Positions 33,492 through 46,115 of a stretch of DNA of 64,000 bases are shown here, in pieces. The DNA lies in contig NC_087071.1 of the NCBI RefSeq assembly GCF_963678635.1, forward strand, positions 31,484,141 through 31,548,140, given 5' to 3'. The first letter of the stretch is position 1. Each line of letters starts with the position of its first letter. Source of the stretch: Symsagittifera roscoffensis. Taxonomy: Eukaryota > Xenacoelomorpha > Acoela > Convolutidae. The position numbers and the translations under genes are program-made. The notes below the pieces were generated by a model. That model was not told the DNA's origin. It worked only from the letters and a program-made list of their open reading frames with translations, and searched no databases.

Positions 33492-36331
33492 ATATAATTG
33501 TAAAATAAGAGACAATTTACAAAATACAAGTCTTGGACATTCATGAGCCAGATTAAATGCCGCATACGTGCTTTTTAGCACGAAAAATGAACACAATAGT
33601 TCTCGTAAAACGGCAATTCCCAAACCTCCATAACGAAACAAATTTTAATCACAGGTTTAATGTTTTTCAAAAGTTTGTTCGAAATAAGTTGAGACTCATC
33701 AACTGGGTTGAAATAGATATCAGCTGAGCTGCGTGATTATATGAGTCTTCATAGATAAAACATCAGAAATTTTTTTGTAGTGAATTCCACCAAAAATCAT
33801 TCCTCGGAATTGCATTTTGAGAAAAAAACTTTAAAAAAGCTTACAAAAGCAGTAAAAGGAAACAAAAGAGAAAGCTTTTTTAAACTGTTTTTAGTAGTAC
33901 GTGTTTGTTTTTGAAAATTTCTTCAAAATTTGATAATTCGGTATTTCGGTTTGTAGATTTTAATTCCAATATATGGGGCAGTAGCTGGAATCACCACAAG
34001 CAACCTCAAAACCACTATAAGCACTGATTAAGATATGCAAATGATTTAAAGGCAGTTTTCTTAACGAAATTGTGTTATCAGAAAGTAACGATTTTCAAAG
34101 AGTGTGATGCAAGTACCACCGAACAATAAAAATTGACAGATTTTGACAGAAAAAAAGCACTTTTTAAGACTGATCAGTTATTTTTCGCATCTTCAACCCA
34201 GTTGTTCCCAGAAAATCTGACAGCTTTTTCGTAGTGATTTTTCATTTTCAAAACTGTGCCTGGTTAAAATATCAAATTTGATTTAAAATACTCTAATTAA
34301 TTTGTAGATTTAAACATGGCTCTCTTTTTTTGTCAAAATTTTCAATTTTTGCTGATCTTTTTGTTCGTTTGAGAAAATTTATTTTTTTGCATATCTTTTT
34401 GTGCGTTCGATAGATATCTAAGGATTTTTTAAAATGTCAAAAAGACTGATTACCAATAAGATTTCATATCAGCTACATTTTTTGAGAAAAAAAGGGATAC
34501 TTTTTTTCTAAGTGTGTTTTTGCACATCAAACAACTCCTGTTTAGAAATTCCAGGAATATTCATTTACAATTATTTTCTATATTTTATTCAAAGTAGGTA
34601 CTTATGCATTTACTATAACTGAAACTAAATTTTCCTAAAAAGTGGTTAGACATTTTTTGCGTACTGTTTGGTTAAAAATGACCCATTTTAAGAAACTTCT
34701 CGAGATGAGATTCTACCAACAGTAAAATTATCCTTAAATCAAAAAGATGAAGAAGAACGACGTATGATTCATTGTTTAACCTACTTAAAGTTTTCAGGCT
34801 ATAAAACAGCGCTTTAAATTAACGTCAATTTTTTTTCTCAACTATTAAATTTTGTATAGGAATTGAGAAATTGAAAGGGTCTTTCTGTATATCCCGCCGT
34901 TCTAGATTAAATTTTCTAATTACTCGGCTAGACCTTGAGCTTACATAGGTAGCAGCCAAAAGTGTAGGAAGGCTGGAGAAAGGAATCTTTTGTTTTAGGC
35001 AAAAACATTCTGTCAGAAAGTTTGAAATTTCTGGCGAATTCCTCGTTCAGCTAAGAAGGTTTTTGTTCTGACTTCTGAAGAAAATGACAGTTATTTGTAC
35101 TCGGGACAGTTATTTGAGTAAACTGGATCATATGTAAAACTTTTAATTCGCTGGGAAATCCGATAACTAATTTCCATTTTCGAAATCAGAAGTCGATCAC
35201 GTTTTTTGTGACCTTTATACTTTTGCTGTTTGGTTGTGAAGTTTGCTTTCCTTTTAACAATGAAAAACATTGAAGTTAAAAAGAAACCAAGTCATACCGC
35301 AAAAAATCAAAGCTGAGCGTGAACGATTTTTAAGATTTTTTTCTGAAAAACAAAAATCTGCATATAAGAGTACTCACTACGTTCGTTACTCTTAGAAATT
35401 CAAAAACCGGGTTTTCCTGATGCTTGGAGAATTTTTTTGAAATTTAAATTTCAGTCGGATCAAGTGTTACAGGGTTTTTCAAGTTTTTTTATCCGACGTT
35501 TACTTTATGAGACTGTGGTACTTGATTTTGCGTGGAATGTATAGAAAAGTTAAAAAGAATTAACACCACTTCGGAGGCAAAAATCATGTTCAGGAGTCAG
35601 AACAATAGTCTAATTAAGAAGTTACAATCAGACATGAGTGAAAAGATAAACTGGACCATGCCGAAACATTCTGTTTATGAAAAAAGTTAGGCAAATATTG
35701 CCAATGTCTTCAAAAGGCAGAAACTCAATTCAAAGAAGACTTTGTTTACGCAAATATATCCAATTGGTGAAAAATATGAAAAAAAAATTGCAATCGTTTA
35801 TTGGAATACGAATGAAAAGGCTTAAATATGAATTATTAGTCGACCTTGACAAAACGTGGGTTTGTGGTACCTGATTTTGGATAATAATTTGAGCCAGGGT
35901 TGGTTAAAACTGATATGTTCAAACACAATCTGAGGTAATAAAAAAATGCACTCGCCATCTGAATCTGATTATGTCATTGTATTTCCTTTTAATATAATGA
36001 TAAAAAGCGAATTGTTCACTGTTAATATGGAATACAATTTTTCTCAGGTAGTCGCGTATGACAGCAGTTCTTCATTAAGATACTAATTTTTGCAAAATTT
36101 TTTGATATTAATCTGTTCACTTTCTTTTAAGTGCACTATACATGAACCAGTAAAAATTAATTTTCCTGCATAATTTAACGGTAAAGAAGTTTTCAGTTGA
36201 AGTCGCTTTATTCATTAATAAACAGTTTGTGATTTGAGAGAAACTACACCCTAATGTTTATCCTTAAAAGTTACCTAAGAGTTAAATTTACCTGTTAAAC
36301 AATTTTCTGTTTGCTGCACAAAATTTTTTTA

Positions 36332-36489
36332 GCTTCTCCCCAAAAATTCAAAAAAATTTTGTGCCAAAAATCAGTATACCCAGCCCTTGATAAAGAAGAC
36401 AACCTTGACAGCTTCTCTCCAAAAATTCAAAAAAATTTTGTGCCAAAAATCAGTATACCCAGCCCTTGATAAAGAAGACAACTTTGTCA
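36332..36489. repeat. 79-bp tandem duplication specific to copy 2
   Basis: GCTTCTCCCCAAAAATTC at 36332 and GCTTCTCTCCAAAAATTC at 36411 begin two near-identical 79-bp units that end in GATAAAGAAGACAAC. Block S copy 1 (12556-12640) has one unit. Confidence 0.85.
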
Positions 36490-37050
36490 AAAAATGATGG
36501 CAGTTTAGTTCAGTTTTTATTACATTTTTGTTGCATAATTTGTCGAATTGTATCGTGTTTTGAAGTCAAAAATGGTTGATCTGATTCTCATAATTTTTCA
36601 ACCTTACTTTTTAGCGGTTTTGTAAGACTATTGCGACATTTTTGAAATAATCATTCGAAATTAAAGTTCAGGCGCAAAATGATTGTCAATTGAAGTTTTG
36701 TTTATAGTTGAATAATTAATCAAACTTAAGGAAAGTTTCAACGAGCAATTTGGATGCACTCATTTGTACAATTGGATACTTTTGTTTTAATTTTTTTTTG
36801 AAAATGAAATTTTAATAAAACATTTTGGCTCTTATTTTAGACTAAATAATTGAAAAATCCAAAGTTTAGTACTAATGATCTGTTAAATGATCTGAAATGA
36901 TCTGTTGACCGGTTAAGGCCAATAATTAGTTTGTTGACAGTTACAACTCAACTGACCTATTCAGCTCTTGGAACACCTTTCCTATTGATTGACCTGGCCA
37001 CCTTGAATATCATGTACGAAAAGAGTCTAACAAAACTGTCGAGGGCTATC

Positions 37051-37390
37051 CTGATGGGCGAAGGACCAAATGGACCAATGAATCATATGCAAAGGACCAA
37101 AAACAAAAACAGTCGAAAGTCAATATTTAAGATGCATCAATTGCCGTTCAAATAAAAGGAATTAATTGAAGCAAAATTTTGCTCTCTCATGGTCGAAGGA
37201 CCAAATGAGCGAATAACTTATATACGAAGGAGCAGAAACAAAAACAGTCGAAAGTAAACTATTAAAATGAATCAATTGCCGTTTAATTGAAAAGAATTAA
37301 ATTAAGCAATATTTTGCTTCTCTCATAGGTGAAGGACAGAATGGGCCAAGGACTCATAAGCGAAGAACCGAAAACAAAAACAGTCGATGT
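37051..37390. repeat. About 135-bp tandem repeat, copy 2
   Basis: Counterpart of 14890-15232, with the same 2.6-unit structure. Confidence 0.8.
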
Positions 37391-37710
37391 TTTGGTTTTT
37401 TTTATACCGAAACCCTTGAAATACAAAAATTGTTCCGATTCGCTGGCAAGCGTTTTCTTCGTTTTTAATTTCGGCCAATCTTTATATTAAGTCTCTGAAA
37501 AGGTTTCCTTTTTTTTGAGATTTTCACGCTTTCTTTCCAAGTATTGGAACACTGATGAAACTTCATTGGCTGACTTTTAATTTCGCCCTTTCTGTCTTTC
37601 ACCTATGGGGGATTGCACCAAGACTGTCGTGTTCTTGGGTAACCTTGAAATTTTAGAGCAAGTTTATATCCTCGTCTCTAAAGCGTTAACTTAGTTCTAG
37701 GTTTGAATCT

Positions 37711-38421
37711 TCAGGCAGCCACAATTGAGTATTTCACTGGCAGAGCTAAGCAGTTTGGATCAAAATTGATAATGGGGCGGAGGATCTATACTTGGTTTTT
37801 AGGGGGTGTTATTTCGATCCGACTTTTTTTCTTTAAAATTATTGCCAGATCTGATAGGGTTGGTTTTGGGCATGCACCGATTGACCTCGATCGATGATTC
37901 ACGGTTACACACGACTTATACTGACGTTTCTTACCTGCTTGTGGAATAATCTGCTTGATGATCGGCGTCAAAACAAGCTAAAATAAAATAAATTATTTAC
38001 AAAACACAACTTTTTTTGTGATATTTGAAAATCATTTAGTAAGCTCAAAGTAAGTTATAATATTTGCAAACCAACTGTTTTTGATTTGTAAATATGATTT
38101 TTGCTCCTACCTGGCCCGCCTGTTCGTCCAGTGACATGGATTTCTCCATGAACCCTGAAAAAATATAGTTTCAAAATTTTTGATGTATTTGTAGATAAGA
38201 AAAATTACCATTTACTTGCAGTCCGGAAAAATTATTTCAATCAAATGTTTTATAAAGCTGAATCCTGACTTCAAAAAGAATAGTTCTGGGCAATTTTGTG
38301 AGCAATTTTTAAAAAAAATCATGATCGAGAGTAGACTTTTTACTTTACCAAAATTATAATCTCGCACGAAAAAAAAAAGCAAATTTATTAAGAAAAACTC
38401 ACCCCGTTTTAGTTTCGGCAT
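37711..38421 (-). CDS. Candidate small protein gene with four tiny exons, copy 2
   Basis: Exons on the minus strand: 38421-38403, 38154-38111, 37977-37935 and 37745-37711 (19, 44, 43 and 35 bp). I found no difference from copy 1 in any of the 141 coding bases, while the adjoining introns show about 4% substitutions or more, including changes close to the exon edges. Upstream of the ATG there is a one-base insertion relative to copy 1 that would disrupt any longer frame, which supports ATGCCG as the start. It encodes the same 46-residue peptide (start MPKLKRG, end KYSIVAA). Function unknown. Confidence 0.55.
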
Positions 38422-39189
38422 GTTTTCATAAACCAATCATGAAAAAAAAACAATAAAATTTTAATTTTGCAATATTTTTGCACGCGGGGTTAAAAATAAA
38501 ACAAATGTGAAGGTTTCATTCGCTCGGTAACACATAACAACGTGTATAAATGGCTAAACGATGTTTTGACAATCCGTTATGCGTGAAAGCATTCTTTGTT
38601 TGATCAAAAGGTGACTGAATTTGAACAAAAAATGAGACATTTTTCAGCTGGTGTTAATTACATGCCATTGGGGAAGACGGCGCTTATAAAAATCAGATGC
38701 CATTTTGAAGTGATGCTCTGAAAATTGTTCAAACAAAAGACCTCAAAATAAAAAGAATTTGATATTATGCTTTTGACATTTTAATTTTTCTCTCATTAAA
38801 ATAATACAATTCTCTCCGTCTTAAGAAGTTTTTGAATTCAAGCTTCAAGAAATTTGTATCAGAGACAAACATCAAATCTCTAAATTAGATAGCGATGAAT
38901 TTAGAAAACTCGATTCTATTTGCCCTTTGGATACGATCGAAATTTCTTAAAAGTTGAAATGATTGAAAAACAGACTGAAACAATCATTCTAATTTGGGTT
39001 TTGAGAGAGAAAAAAGATTTAAGGGGGCAATTACGATGCCAAAGTCTGCAATGGATAGGCGTACAATTTGATGTCTCCAGGTCTCTGCAGGAATCTAGAA
39101 ACAAGTCTGTAAACATATTCCAAAATGTAAGTGGATTCAGCGTACAAAAACATGTAACATAAATTTTGTCGGCATAGTTGTTTTGTCAT

Positions 39190-39590
39190 GGATTCCACAA
39201 CAAATGAATATAACTACATGTATTGGATTCGGCAAATGTCTGCAGATTCCGCAAAAATTAGGAGGATCCCGAAACTGTGAGTCGGATCCGCAAAGTTTGT
39301 AAGCGAAATCCGCAGTTGTAAAGAGCTTCCGCAACAGCGCAGTTTTACTATATCCATATTTTTTATTTGATTGTGGATTCCGCAAACTGTTCTTGATTTC
39401 GCTCATTCCTCTGTGTTTGGACCGATTTTGAGTAATACAGTGTTTTAGCTATTTGTTTGTGGAATCCAAAACAGCAAAGAAGATTGAAAAAAGTAGCAAT
39501 GTTGCGGTTTCCGCGGCAAATCCGATTTTGGCCTTTTGCTGATTCCGCTTACAAACCACAAACTCCACAGTTTGGCTTCACTATTGCAGA
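39190..39590. repeat. Inverted-repeat element of ATTCCGCA-type motifs, copy 2
   Basis: Counterpart of 17055-17450, with the same 22-24 bp spacing of GATTCCGCAAA-like motifs and inverted right half. Confidence 0.5.
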
Positions 39591-42294
39591 TATGGGCTTT
39601 GGGCTTAAGGATTCAACTCACAACTACCTTTTGGAACTAAAATACGAATCTTTTTTTTTGATTCTATGTTTTAATTTCGGTGCCTGTTCTGATTTTGTTT
39701 TTTCAATTAATCTTTTCAAAAGACTAACAGGTTTTGTCTGAACTTAATATTTGCCTAGCAACCTCCTTCAGATTGAGCGAGCTTAGAGTTATTGCGTTTA
39801 ATAAGAAAAAATACTTATTTTAAAATAACTTCAATTTTCTACTTTTCATTTGCTTTAAGCTTAGTTTTATTAGGTGATAAAAATTAAAAATTATGGCGCA
39901 GTCATTTATATATTTAAAACTTTTATGAGGGAAGTCCATCATTCTGGCAAAATCACACCAGTGACTTCCTCAACAATTAGCCCTGATAGAAAAACAAAAC
40001 AAAAATAACTTAATAAACCCGTTGAAACTTTTAAAACCTTTTGAAACTTTTACAGATAGAATGAGAGCAATAAAAAAAATCACTTACATCAAACAGTGAA
40101 CGTCAATTTGAATTGTAGAAGATAAAATACGATTCAATAAAAGCCAAAACAGAAGAATCAAGTTTGATACCGAGACTTTTAACGGATCGCGCATTGAAGA
40201 AGCTGACATTAAGATCCGCTCATTGCTTTATCTGGCATTAGGCAGCACAAGTTAACGTTTTTTTTGCTCAAAATTTCACCAAGGTTGAAATCCATCCTCT
40301 GTTATATTTCTGCGGGATTTTGGAGTTCCCTCATTCAAGCATTCATTAGAAAGCCGACATTTAATTTTGAATGCCACACACTCATAAAAAACGCCGGAGG
40401 GAAAGACAAAATATGGAGCAGTTATAGCGCGCTCTAGCCAAATTAGCTAAAAATATGACATATCAAGCGGAGTAGAGGAATGTGTTCGGGATGTCTTCAT
40501 AGACAAAATGAAGAAGAGCGATAAAACAGAAACTTTTCCACAAAAGGAAACCCTAGCTAAAGCTTTGATTGACAAAAAAATTGATTTTGATTATTCTCAA
40601 GACAGCATTAATTCTGAAAACTGCATATAACCTTCAAAATTTCATAAAAAACAACGGATTTTTTTTAAAAAAAAAGAGTCCACGTTTGCTATAGATATAA
40701 AAAATTCTTGTATGAAATTAGGTTGAAAACTTGTAAAATTTTATCTCATAGTCTGTCCAACAATGCAGAACCTCTGTAAACATGTAAATTTAACATGTTT
40801 ACATATCGCCAAAACTGTAAAACCTGAAGAAAGAATGTGAAAACTGCCGATATCCAAGAAACTGAAAATACAAATATTTAAACCTGTCGAGTCAGCCTGC
40901 TGTAGAAAACCAGGTATACAAAGACTTTTTCCTTGTATTTAATGCATGGTCGGTAAGCGGGCCAAAGTGATAGTGACAATTACTTGATAATGAATGTGAT
41001 CAAAATAATTGATGAAGTGGGAAAAGAACTGAAGAAATTGCTAGGCATTGGTTTGAAAAAGGTAAATTTCGTTATGTCAACGTATAAGTTGACTCGGCTA
41101 GCCCGGTTAGTTTCCTCAGGAAATTATACTGCATCAATTCAAGGTGCAAGACCCGTTGATCAAGCTACGAAAGACTTCTCTCTACTCTGCGTATACTTTG
41201 ATCCGATAAGGCTAGCGGCACAATTTTTTTGTTCCAATCAGATCCAACGGATGGCCTTTCGATGAAACAGCTTTCTTCATCTTAGTTGGCCATGAGCGTA
41301 ATTCCTCTTCGGCTATAATATTCCACATGGTGTCGGGATCGAATCTATCAGAAACACTCTCCGCACTTCAAGAACACCTCAGGAATGAAACGAGTTGTAA
41401 ATTCTGTAGGATTATTCAAAAAAGAGACGGAGTCGTTTTTCAAAAAGTCTATTTGCCTTTTTTGATAAAAATGAAATCATTAATCAATTGACAATCACTC
41501 ATTTTCATTGTGATCGCCCATAAAACTCATTAAAATAAAAGGAGAAGGTTAAGTTTCCACTTATAAGCATGTCTAAATCAAGCCTATCTAAATCTAAGGA
41601 GGCCTAAGAAAAAATAGAAATGTGGGAGAAATTGGACTCACCTGCCTAATTTTTGTATTCTCAAGAAATACAAGTCAAATAACTCAGCGTGGGACTTCAA
41701 AAAAAATTAATTAAAATGATCTCAATCATTTAAGAACGGGTAGACAGAGCCGCACCTCAATTGTCCAAAAAATTTGAAAAAAAAGTTATTCTTGTAAAAT
41801 TTGGGTCTAAAAGAGCATAAATTGAATAGAAAATAGACAATTTCATGAGAAAACAGTGCTATGTTTTTCAGTGGGCGGCAATATAGCAAGCTTTTATTAA
41901 CTTTCTACCGGTTCTTATTCCGGGTTGTATGATTTGCCTAACGAGTTCCAAAAAGTGATGCATTCAACCATCGGAGTTAATCTTTTTTTTTAATGTTGTC
42001 TTTGACAATGTGTTAAATTTCCAAAGGAAACTCCAGTGACCAGAGAGACATCGTAAAAAAATTTAATCGGCACTCGACCAGCACAATTTCGTCGTAAAAT
42101 GGCCAAAGTGCAATTTCGTTTTGAAAAAGATTAAAATGGTTAGTTTTTGAAATGGATTTTTGAAATTTCTGAATCAGAATCTATCCTAAAGAAAGACAGG
42201 ACCACTGCATTGAAGTTTTTTACCAAATCCTCGGAATCTAAAAGAACTACGTTTTTTCTATGTGTTGACTATTCAATTCACGGAACTCATACCA

Positions 42295-43345
42295 AATTGA
42301 TTATCCCTCGAAACTCACTTACGACTGTTTTTAACCAAAATTCAATTTTCAATTTGTCAACTGAACATACAATCATTTTTGAAAAACTAAGCTCAAAAAT
42401 TGTTTATTTTTCAGAAAACACACATTCACGTCCATTTTTAAAAAATTAAAATTGCTATTAGAAGAACGGTCTGGGCATCGCAAGGTGTAGTTTGTGGTAT
42501 CTTCTTGTAATTCTGGAAATAGAAATTAACTTAGCAGTTTTGCAAGATGAGTAGATAGGCTTTTAATCTTTGATTTTACTATTAAATTTTCATCCGCAAA
42601 ATATATCGCCTTTGTTGATTTGATCTTCAAATTTCCAATGCAAAACCTGTACCTTCATCAAATAAGACAAAGAATTGGTATTGGCCACGTTTTTGAAAAG
42701 TAAACTTTATTATTCCATCTTATAACAGAGTAAAATCTAAAATGCGCATTAACCGGAATCATCAAAATTCGGAAAATTTCAATGACGCAAAACTATGTCA
42801 TAACATTGTAGCATCTGTTCTATTTGATCATCTGAAGATCTCTACTTTTAATCACCACTTTTTCATTTTTTGTTTGAACTTTCAATTTTATCAAAATCTC
42901 CTATGCATCTAATACTGCGAATAAAGTGATTGATGGTAAAAAGTGGAGTTGTAATTACTCCTTCTTTCTGTGTTTCTGTAAATTTCGCCGTCAACAAAAA
43001 GTTTTCCGGACATTCGACTTTACAAAAAAATAACCCGAGACATTTAAACTGCCATAAGGACCGCTGTAACTAAACAATGGCATCAATGGCAAGTCGCCAG
43101 ATCTGCTTTCTGAAGATAACAACATCTTAAAACCGCTGGTAAACGCACTAGACTACAAAGGGAACTTCAAACCACTATAAACCTGATCTAATTTCGACAC
43201 ATTTACCAGAAACTTCACAGCTCCAACGGATCGTGTATATGAATAACCAGTTTGTGTTTACGTTACGTGCTGAAGACGGTAGCCTTTAGATTAATTTAAA
43301 AAACTCTTCCAGGACAGTTTGTAAGAAGTTTCTTGCGAAATTTGT
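42295..43345. repeat. Single T unit of copy 2, without the inserted module
   Basis: Matches the T array from ATTGATTATCCCTCG to GCGAAATTTGTGTGG, reading across the module site without interruption at 43018-43040. Minus-strand segments here look like exons: one after TACCGTCTTCAG (open, containing NTNWLFIYTIRW, donor GTAAATG) and one after GTTATCTTCAG (containing MPLFSYSGPYGSLNVS). The array copies carry amino-acid changes, so their status is unclear. Confidence 0.75.
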
Positions 43346-43500
43346 GTGGTGGCCACATAACGCCAGCAGGGAAAACTTTCATGGAAAACACTGTATCAAG
43401 CAAGGTAAAAATCTCAGACTCGAAAATTACCTGATTGGAACTTCGCAAACGAGGAAACTGCTTTAGACCTTGCTGGTCCACTGGATTCAAAGTGAGGTTT
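43296..43500 (-). CDS. Weak candidate: two-exon 3' end of a gene
   Basis: Exon 43500-43431 (70 bp) follows ATGTTTACAG and precedes the donor GTAATTT; exon 43390-43296 follows TTGATACAG and runs to TAA. With phases joined, the peptide starts KPHFESSGPARSKAV and ends NCPGRVF. The second exon is open in all three frames, so the frame is not certain. The first exon lies outside the duplicated block, just beyond the end of T. No homologue recognised. Confidence 0.25.
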
Positions 43501-43634
43501 CTGTAAACATGTATTTTCACGTAAAGATAGGTTTTTGAAATTTCTTTTGGCTAAAAAATTTAAGTACGCCACAAAAATTTATCGATTTTCTGACCGATTA
43601 GTTTCATTTTCACGGAATTGAGAACTTTTTACTG

Positions 43635-43832
43635 ATTGTAATCGTTTACATGGAGTTCTAGAATCAAAACTTCATGTAGATACAATTAAATCGAAATAGC
43701 AGATTATGGCAACCAAAACATCAAAAATTTGTTCAATCGATGCAGCATTGCTAACATCTGGAATCTTCAGGGCACATTTCAATCGAAGATATTTTGCTCA
43801 TCTCGCGAAAAGACATCAATAGAAAACAGAAT
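43635..43832 (+). repeat. Inverted copy of 28086-28283
   Basis: Reverse-complement match to 28086-28283 through the phrases CGTTTACATGGAGTTC, TAACATCTGGAATCTTC and CGCGAAAAGACATCAATAG, with a few substitutions and short indels. It lies between the end of the segmental duplication and the candidate plus-strand exons. Confidence 0.75.
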
Positions 43833-43897
43833 ATCCCATGGAATTTATCTCTTTTAAAAAAACAGAAATCCAATTTTTTGAAGAAGAAAGCATTTAG

Positions 43898-44114
43898 GTG
43901 GGCTGCGGAAGACAGATCTGACACAGTGAAACTCCACGAGATACCACTTAAATCGGATACAATTCACAAGTCTTGTGAAGAAAGGTTAAAATCTTTTGGA
44001 AAATTTTAAATCCTGTTACCGTTCCTTGGGTGACAAAATAATAAAATTTTCAGACAATGCAGTACAACTGGCCAGCGGGAAAAACCTTCGGAAATCGCAC
44101 ACAACAATACTTAA
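43898..44114 (+). CDS. Weak candidate: two-exon plus-strand fragment
   Basis: Exon 43898-43984 follows GCATTTAG and ends GAAAG before GTTAAAA; exon 44054-44114 follows AAATTTTCAG and ends at TAA. Phase 2 joins. The first exon encodes WAAEDRSDTVKLHEIPLKSD and a cysteine-containing tail, with coding-like composition; the second continues QCSTTGQREKPSEIAHNNT. The donor GTTAAAA is weak and no comparison copy exists. It sits next to the LTR-element debris and may be interrupted by it. Confidence 0.25.
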
Positions 44115-44179
44115 CAACTCATCTAAAAAACCAAAAAATTTTAGAAGGTAGCATCACCCTAGCCAATTTTAACTTCCTC

Positions 44180-45117
44180 TCTGGTTTAAGCTCGACGATC
44201 GCGGAGGAAGTATTTATTAAAGTCTAATAGTGTTGGGAGCTGCCAATTATGCCTAACAATATGCATTGACCAAGTTTCCTTGAGGTTAGGCGGAAGTTTA
44301 CTAACAGCTTGGTTCAACAGGTTAACACTCTTTAGCTCATCGTTAATTGACAATGATTTGAAAACTGCTACGAGGCCAGACATGACAGAGGAGAAATTAA
44401 AGACATTTTCCGAATTGTGCATCTTAAGTGGAGGAAAAGTATTCCGCTTATCAAGATGCGCACCAACACTTGCGTGTGGTTGCCCAAACTTCCGTTGCAA
44501 GGTGGCCAGTGCATCCTTGTACATAACGCCACTATAACTAAACTCCGCAGTTGCGGTTTTTGCTTTGCCTGTGACAAGTGTTTTTAAGTATGTCAGTTTC
44601 GTATCATCGGTGAGAACAGCGGAATCAGCGGTGGACTTAAACTGACCAAAAAATTCGTGCCAGTTGCCGTCAAACGGGTTGCCGTCAAACTGGGCTAACT
44701 TCCATCAGGAAGATGATCTTTGCGGCTATGCATCAATAACTCCGGCAGTTCACGAGCGGAGAGAGGTCGATCCGATGAACAACCTTGGTTTGGATAAGCG
44801 GAAGACGGTGCGTAGTCTTCGTTGGCTAGCTGATAACCAGTATTAGTATAAATGACAAAAAGTGGAACCTGTTGGGGATGAACTGGCGGAAAATTAAAAT
44901 ACACAATCCCACCACTAGTATACGGGGTGGCGGTGATACACGGTGGGACAACAGTTGTCACATTACAAAAAATGTTTCCAGCATTACAAAACTGAGCAGG
45001 CGTGTCGATTGGAGTTGTAGCTGCCAATCGCCATAAGTTTGCATCACTTGTGTAAAAGTCGTTGATATTAGGGGACACAGTATGCGGTACAAAGGGAATA
45101 TTATGTTGCGTCTGAAC
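44180..45117 (-). mobile_element. BEL/Pao gag fragment, copy 1
   Basis: Minus-strand homologue of 50080-50980. It carries the middle of gag and the conserved BEL region (DUF1759-like) with the segment SENVFNFSSVMSGLVAVFKS and the helical end ETWSMHIVRHNW. The frame is broken by stops and shifts. The right edge, at GTCTGAACTG, joins gypsy sequence directly. Confidence 0.8.
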
Positions 45118-45840
45118 TGTGTTTCAAAAGACGAATGCAGCAGCAAGTGAAGGAGCGAGCACTAGTGACAACTCAAGGGTGAACATAAAACAAGAACCAA
45201 TGATGGCTGTAAAAAGTTCGACGGGAAGTGCAAGAAAATAACAGTATAAGAGAGAAAAAATTAAACGACCAAACAATAACAGAGCCAACAACTCCAGTGG
45301 TCAAGCAAAACAATGTAATAGATGCGGACGTGACTTTGATCAGGGGCACTTGAAAATTTGCTCAGCATTGGGTAAAACTTGCAAAAACTGTGGAAAACCC
45401 AATCACTTCGCAAAAATGTGCAGGTCTCAGCAAGTGATCGAAGTCACAAAAGATTCGGAAAGATTGGAAGAGGAATGCGATCTTATAAGAGAAGATTTCG
45501 GTTCATTCAGTGATTTCGAAGTAAAATCAAAACAACCATATTGTCCGGAGGGCGAAAGAATCTCAAAATATGCGGGGGATAGAATCAAAGAAAGCAACAG
45601 ACAATATATTGACAAAAGCGTGAGAGTTGAAAAAACTGACCTACTTAGAGACCCAACATCAAACAAAGTAAAATTGCTGAAGACGATGGTGCGATTAGAT
45701 ATTAAAATAATTCAATTGACAGTAGATACAGGAAGCCCAGAATCTTTTCTAAATTGGGCGACGACAAAGAAAATAGAAAATAATCGATAAATCGACAAAG
45801 CAAGATTCAAGCCAGCTGAAAAAATAAACTTGGCTACAAT
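45118..45840 (+). mobile_element. Gypsy gag C-terminus (zinc knuckles) and protease start
   Basis: Encodes a double cysteine/histidine arrangement, CNRCG, then HLKICSALGKTCKNCG, then HFAKMC, typical of gypsy nucleocapsid, followed by an acidic linker and LTVDTGSPESFLNW, with the DTG of a retroviral-type aspartic protease. There is a stop after STGSARK (about 45240). The frame ends near 45790, after which the DNA switches to an upstream gag segment. A second copy of the zinc-knuckle/protease part lies at 53786-54261. Confidence 0.8.
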
Positions 45841-46115
45841 AAACAACCGTTGGATACGCGGCGGATACGCTAACGTTGAAAACACTAGACCCTGAAGTGA
45901 TGCTAAAGAGAGCCATAAAACTCGAACATAGTAAATTGAATACAATGGTGTTTCAAAAGACGAATGCAGCAGCAAGTGAAGGAGCGAGCACTAGTGACAA
46001 CTCAAGGGTGAACATAAAACAAGAATCAATGATGGCTGTAAGAAATTCGACGGGAAGTGCAAGAAAATAACAGTATAAGAGAGAAAAAATTAAACGACCA
46101 AACAATAACAGAGCC
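45841..46115 (+). mobile_element. Duplicated gypsy gag segment
   Basis: Contains LDPEVMLKRAIKLEHSK and then repeats 45119-45290 (from GTGTTTCAAAAGACGAATGC to AAACAATAACAGAGCC) at high identity. This piece should lie upstream of the zinc knuckles in an intact element, so its place after the protease start marks a rearrangement. Confidence 0.75.

Larger units (their letters stand above)
31286..34945. repeat. Block R, copy in the second segmental duplication
   Basis: Single copy, more diverged from the two units of copy 1 than those are from each other. It enters block S through CTTGAGCTTACATAGGTAGC, the ancestral junction. Outside the annotated elements (about 33500-34945) no gene is seen. Confidence 0.85.
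34945..42294. repeat. Segmental duplication block S, copy 2
   Basis: Collinear with 11060-20142 minus the insertion 13068-14730 and minus the inverted duplicate at 11476. It has its own 79-bp tandem duplication at 36332. Outside the annotated gene and repeats, the stretches 35900-36880, 38450-39180 and 39620-40980 are AT-rich without supported genes. Confidence 0.85.

Noticed and set aside
45427-45666. Minus-strand frame opposite the gypsy zinc-knuckle region
   Set aside because: Shadow of the plus-strand gypsy coding sequence.
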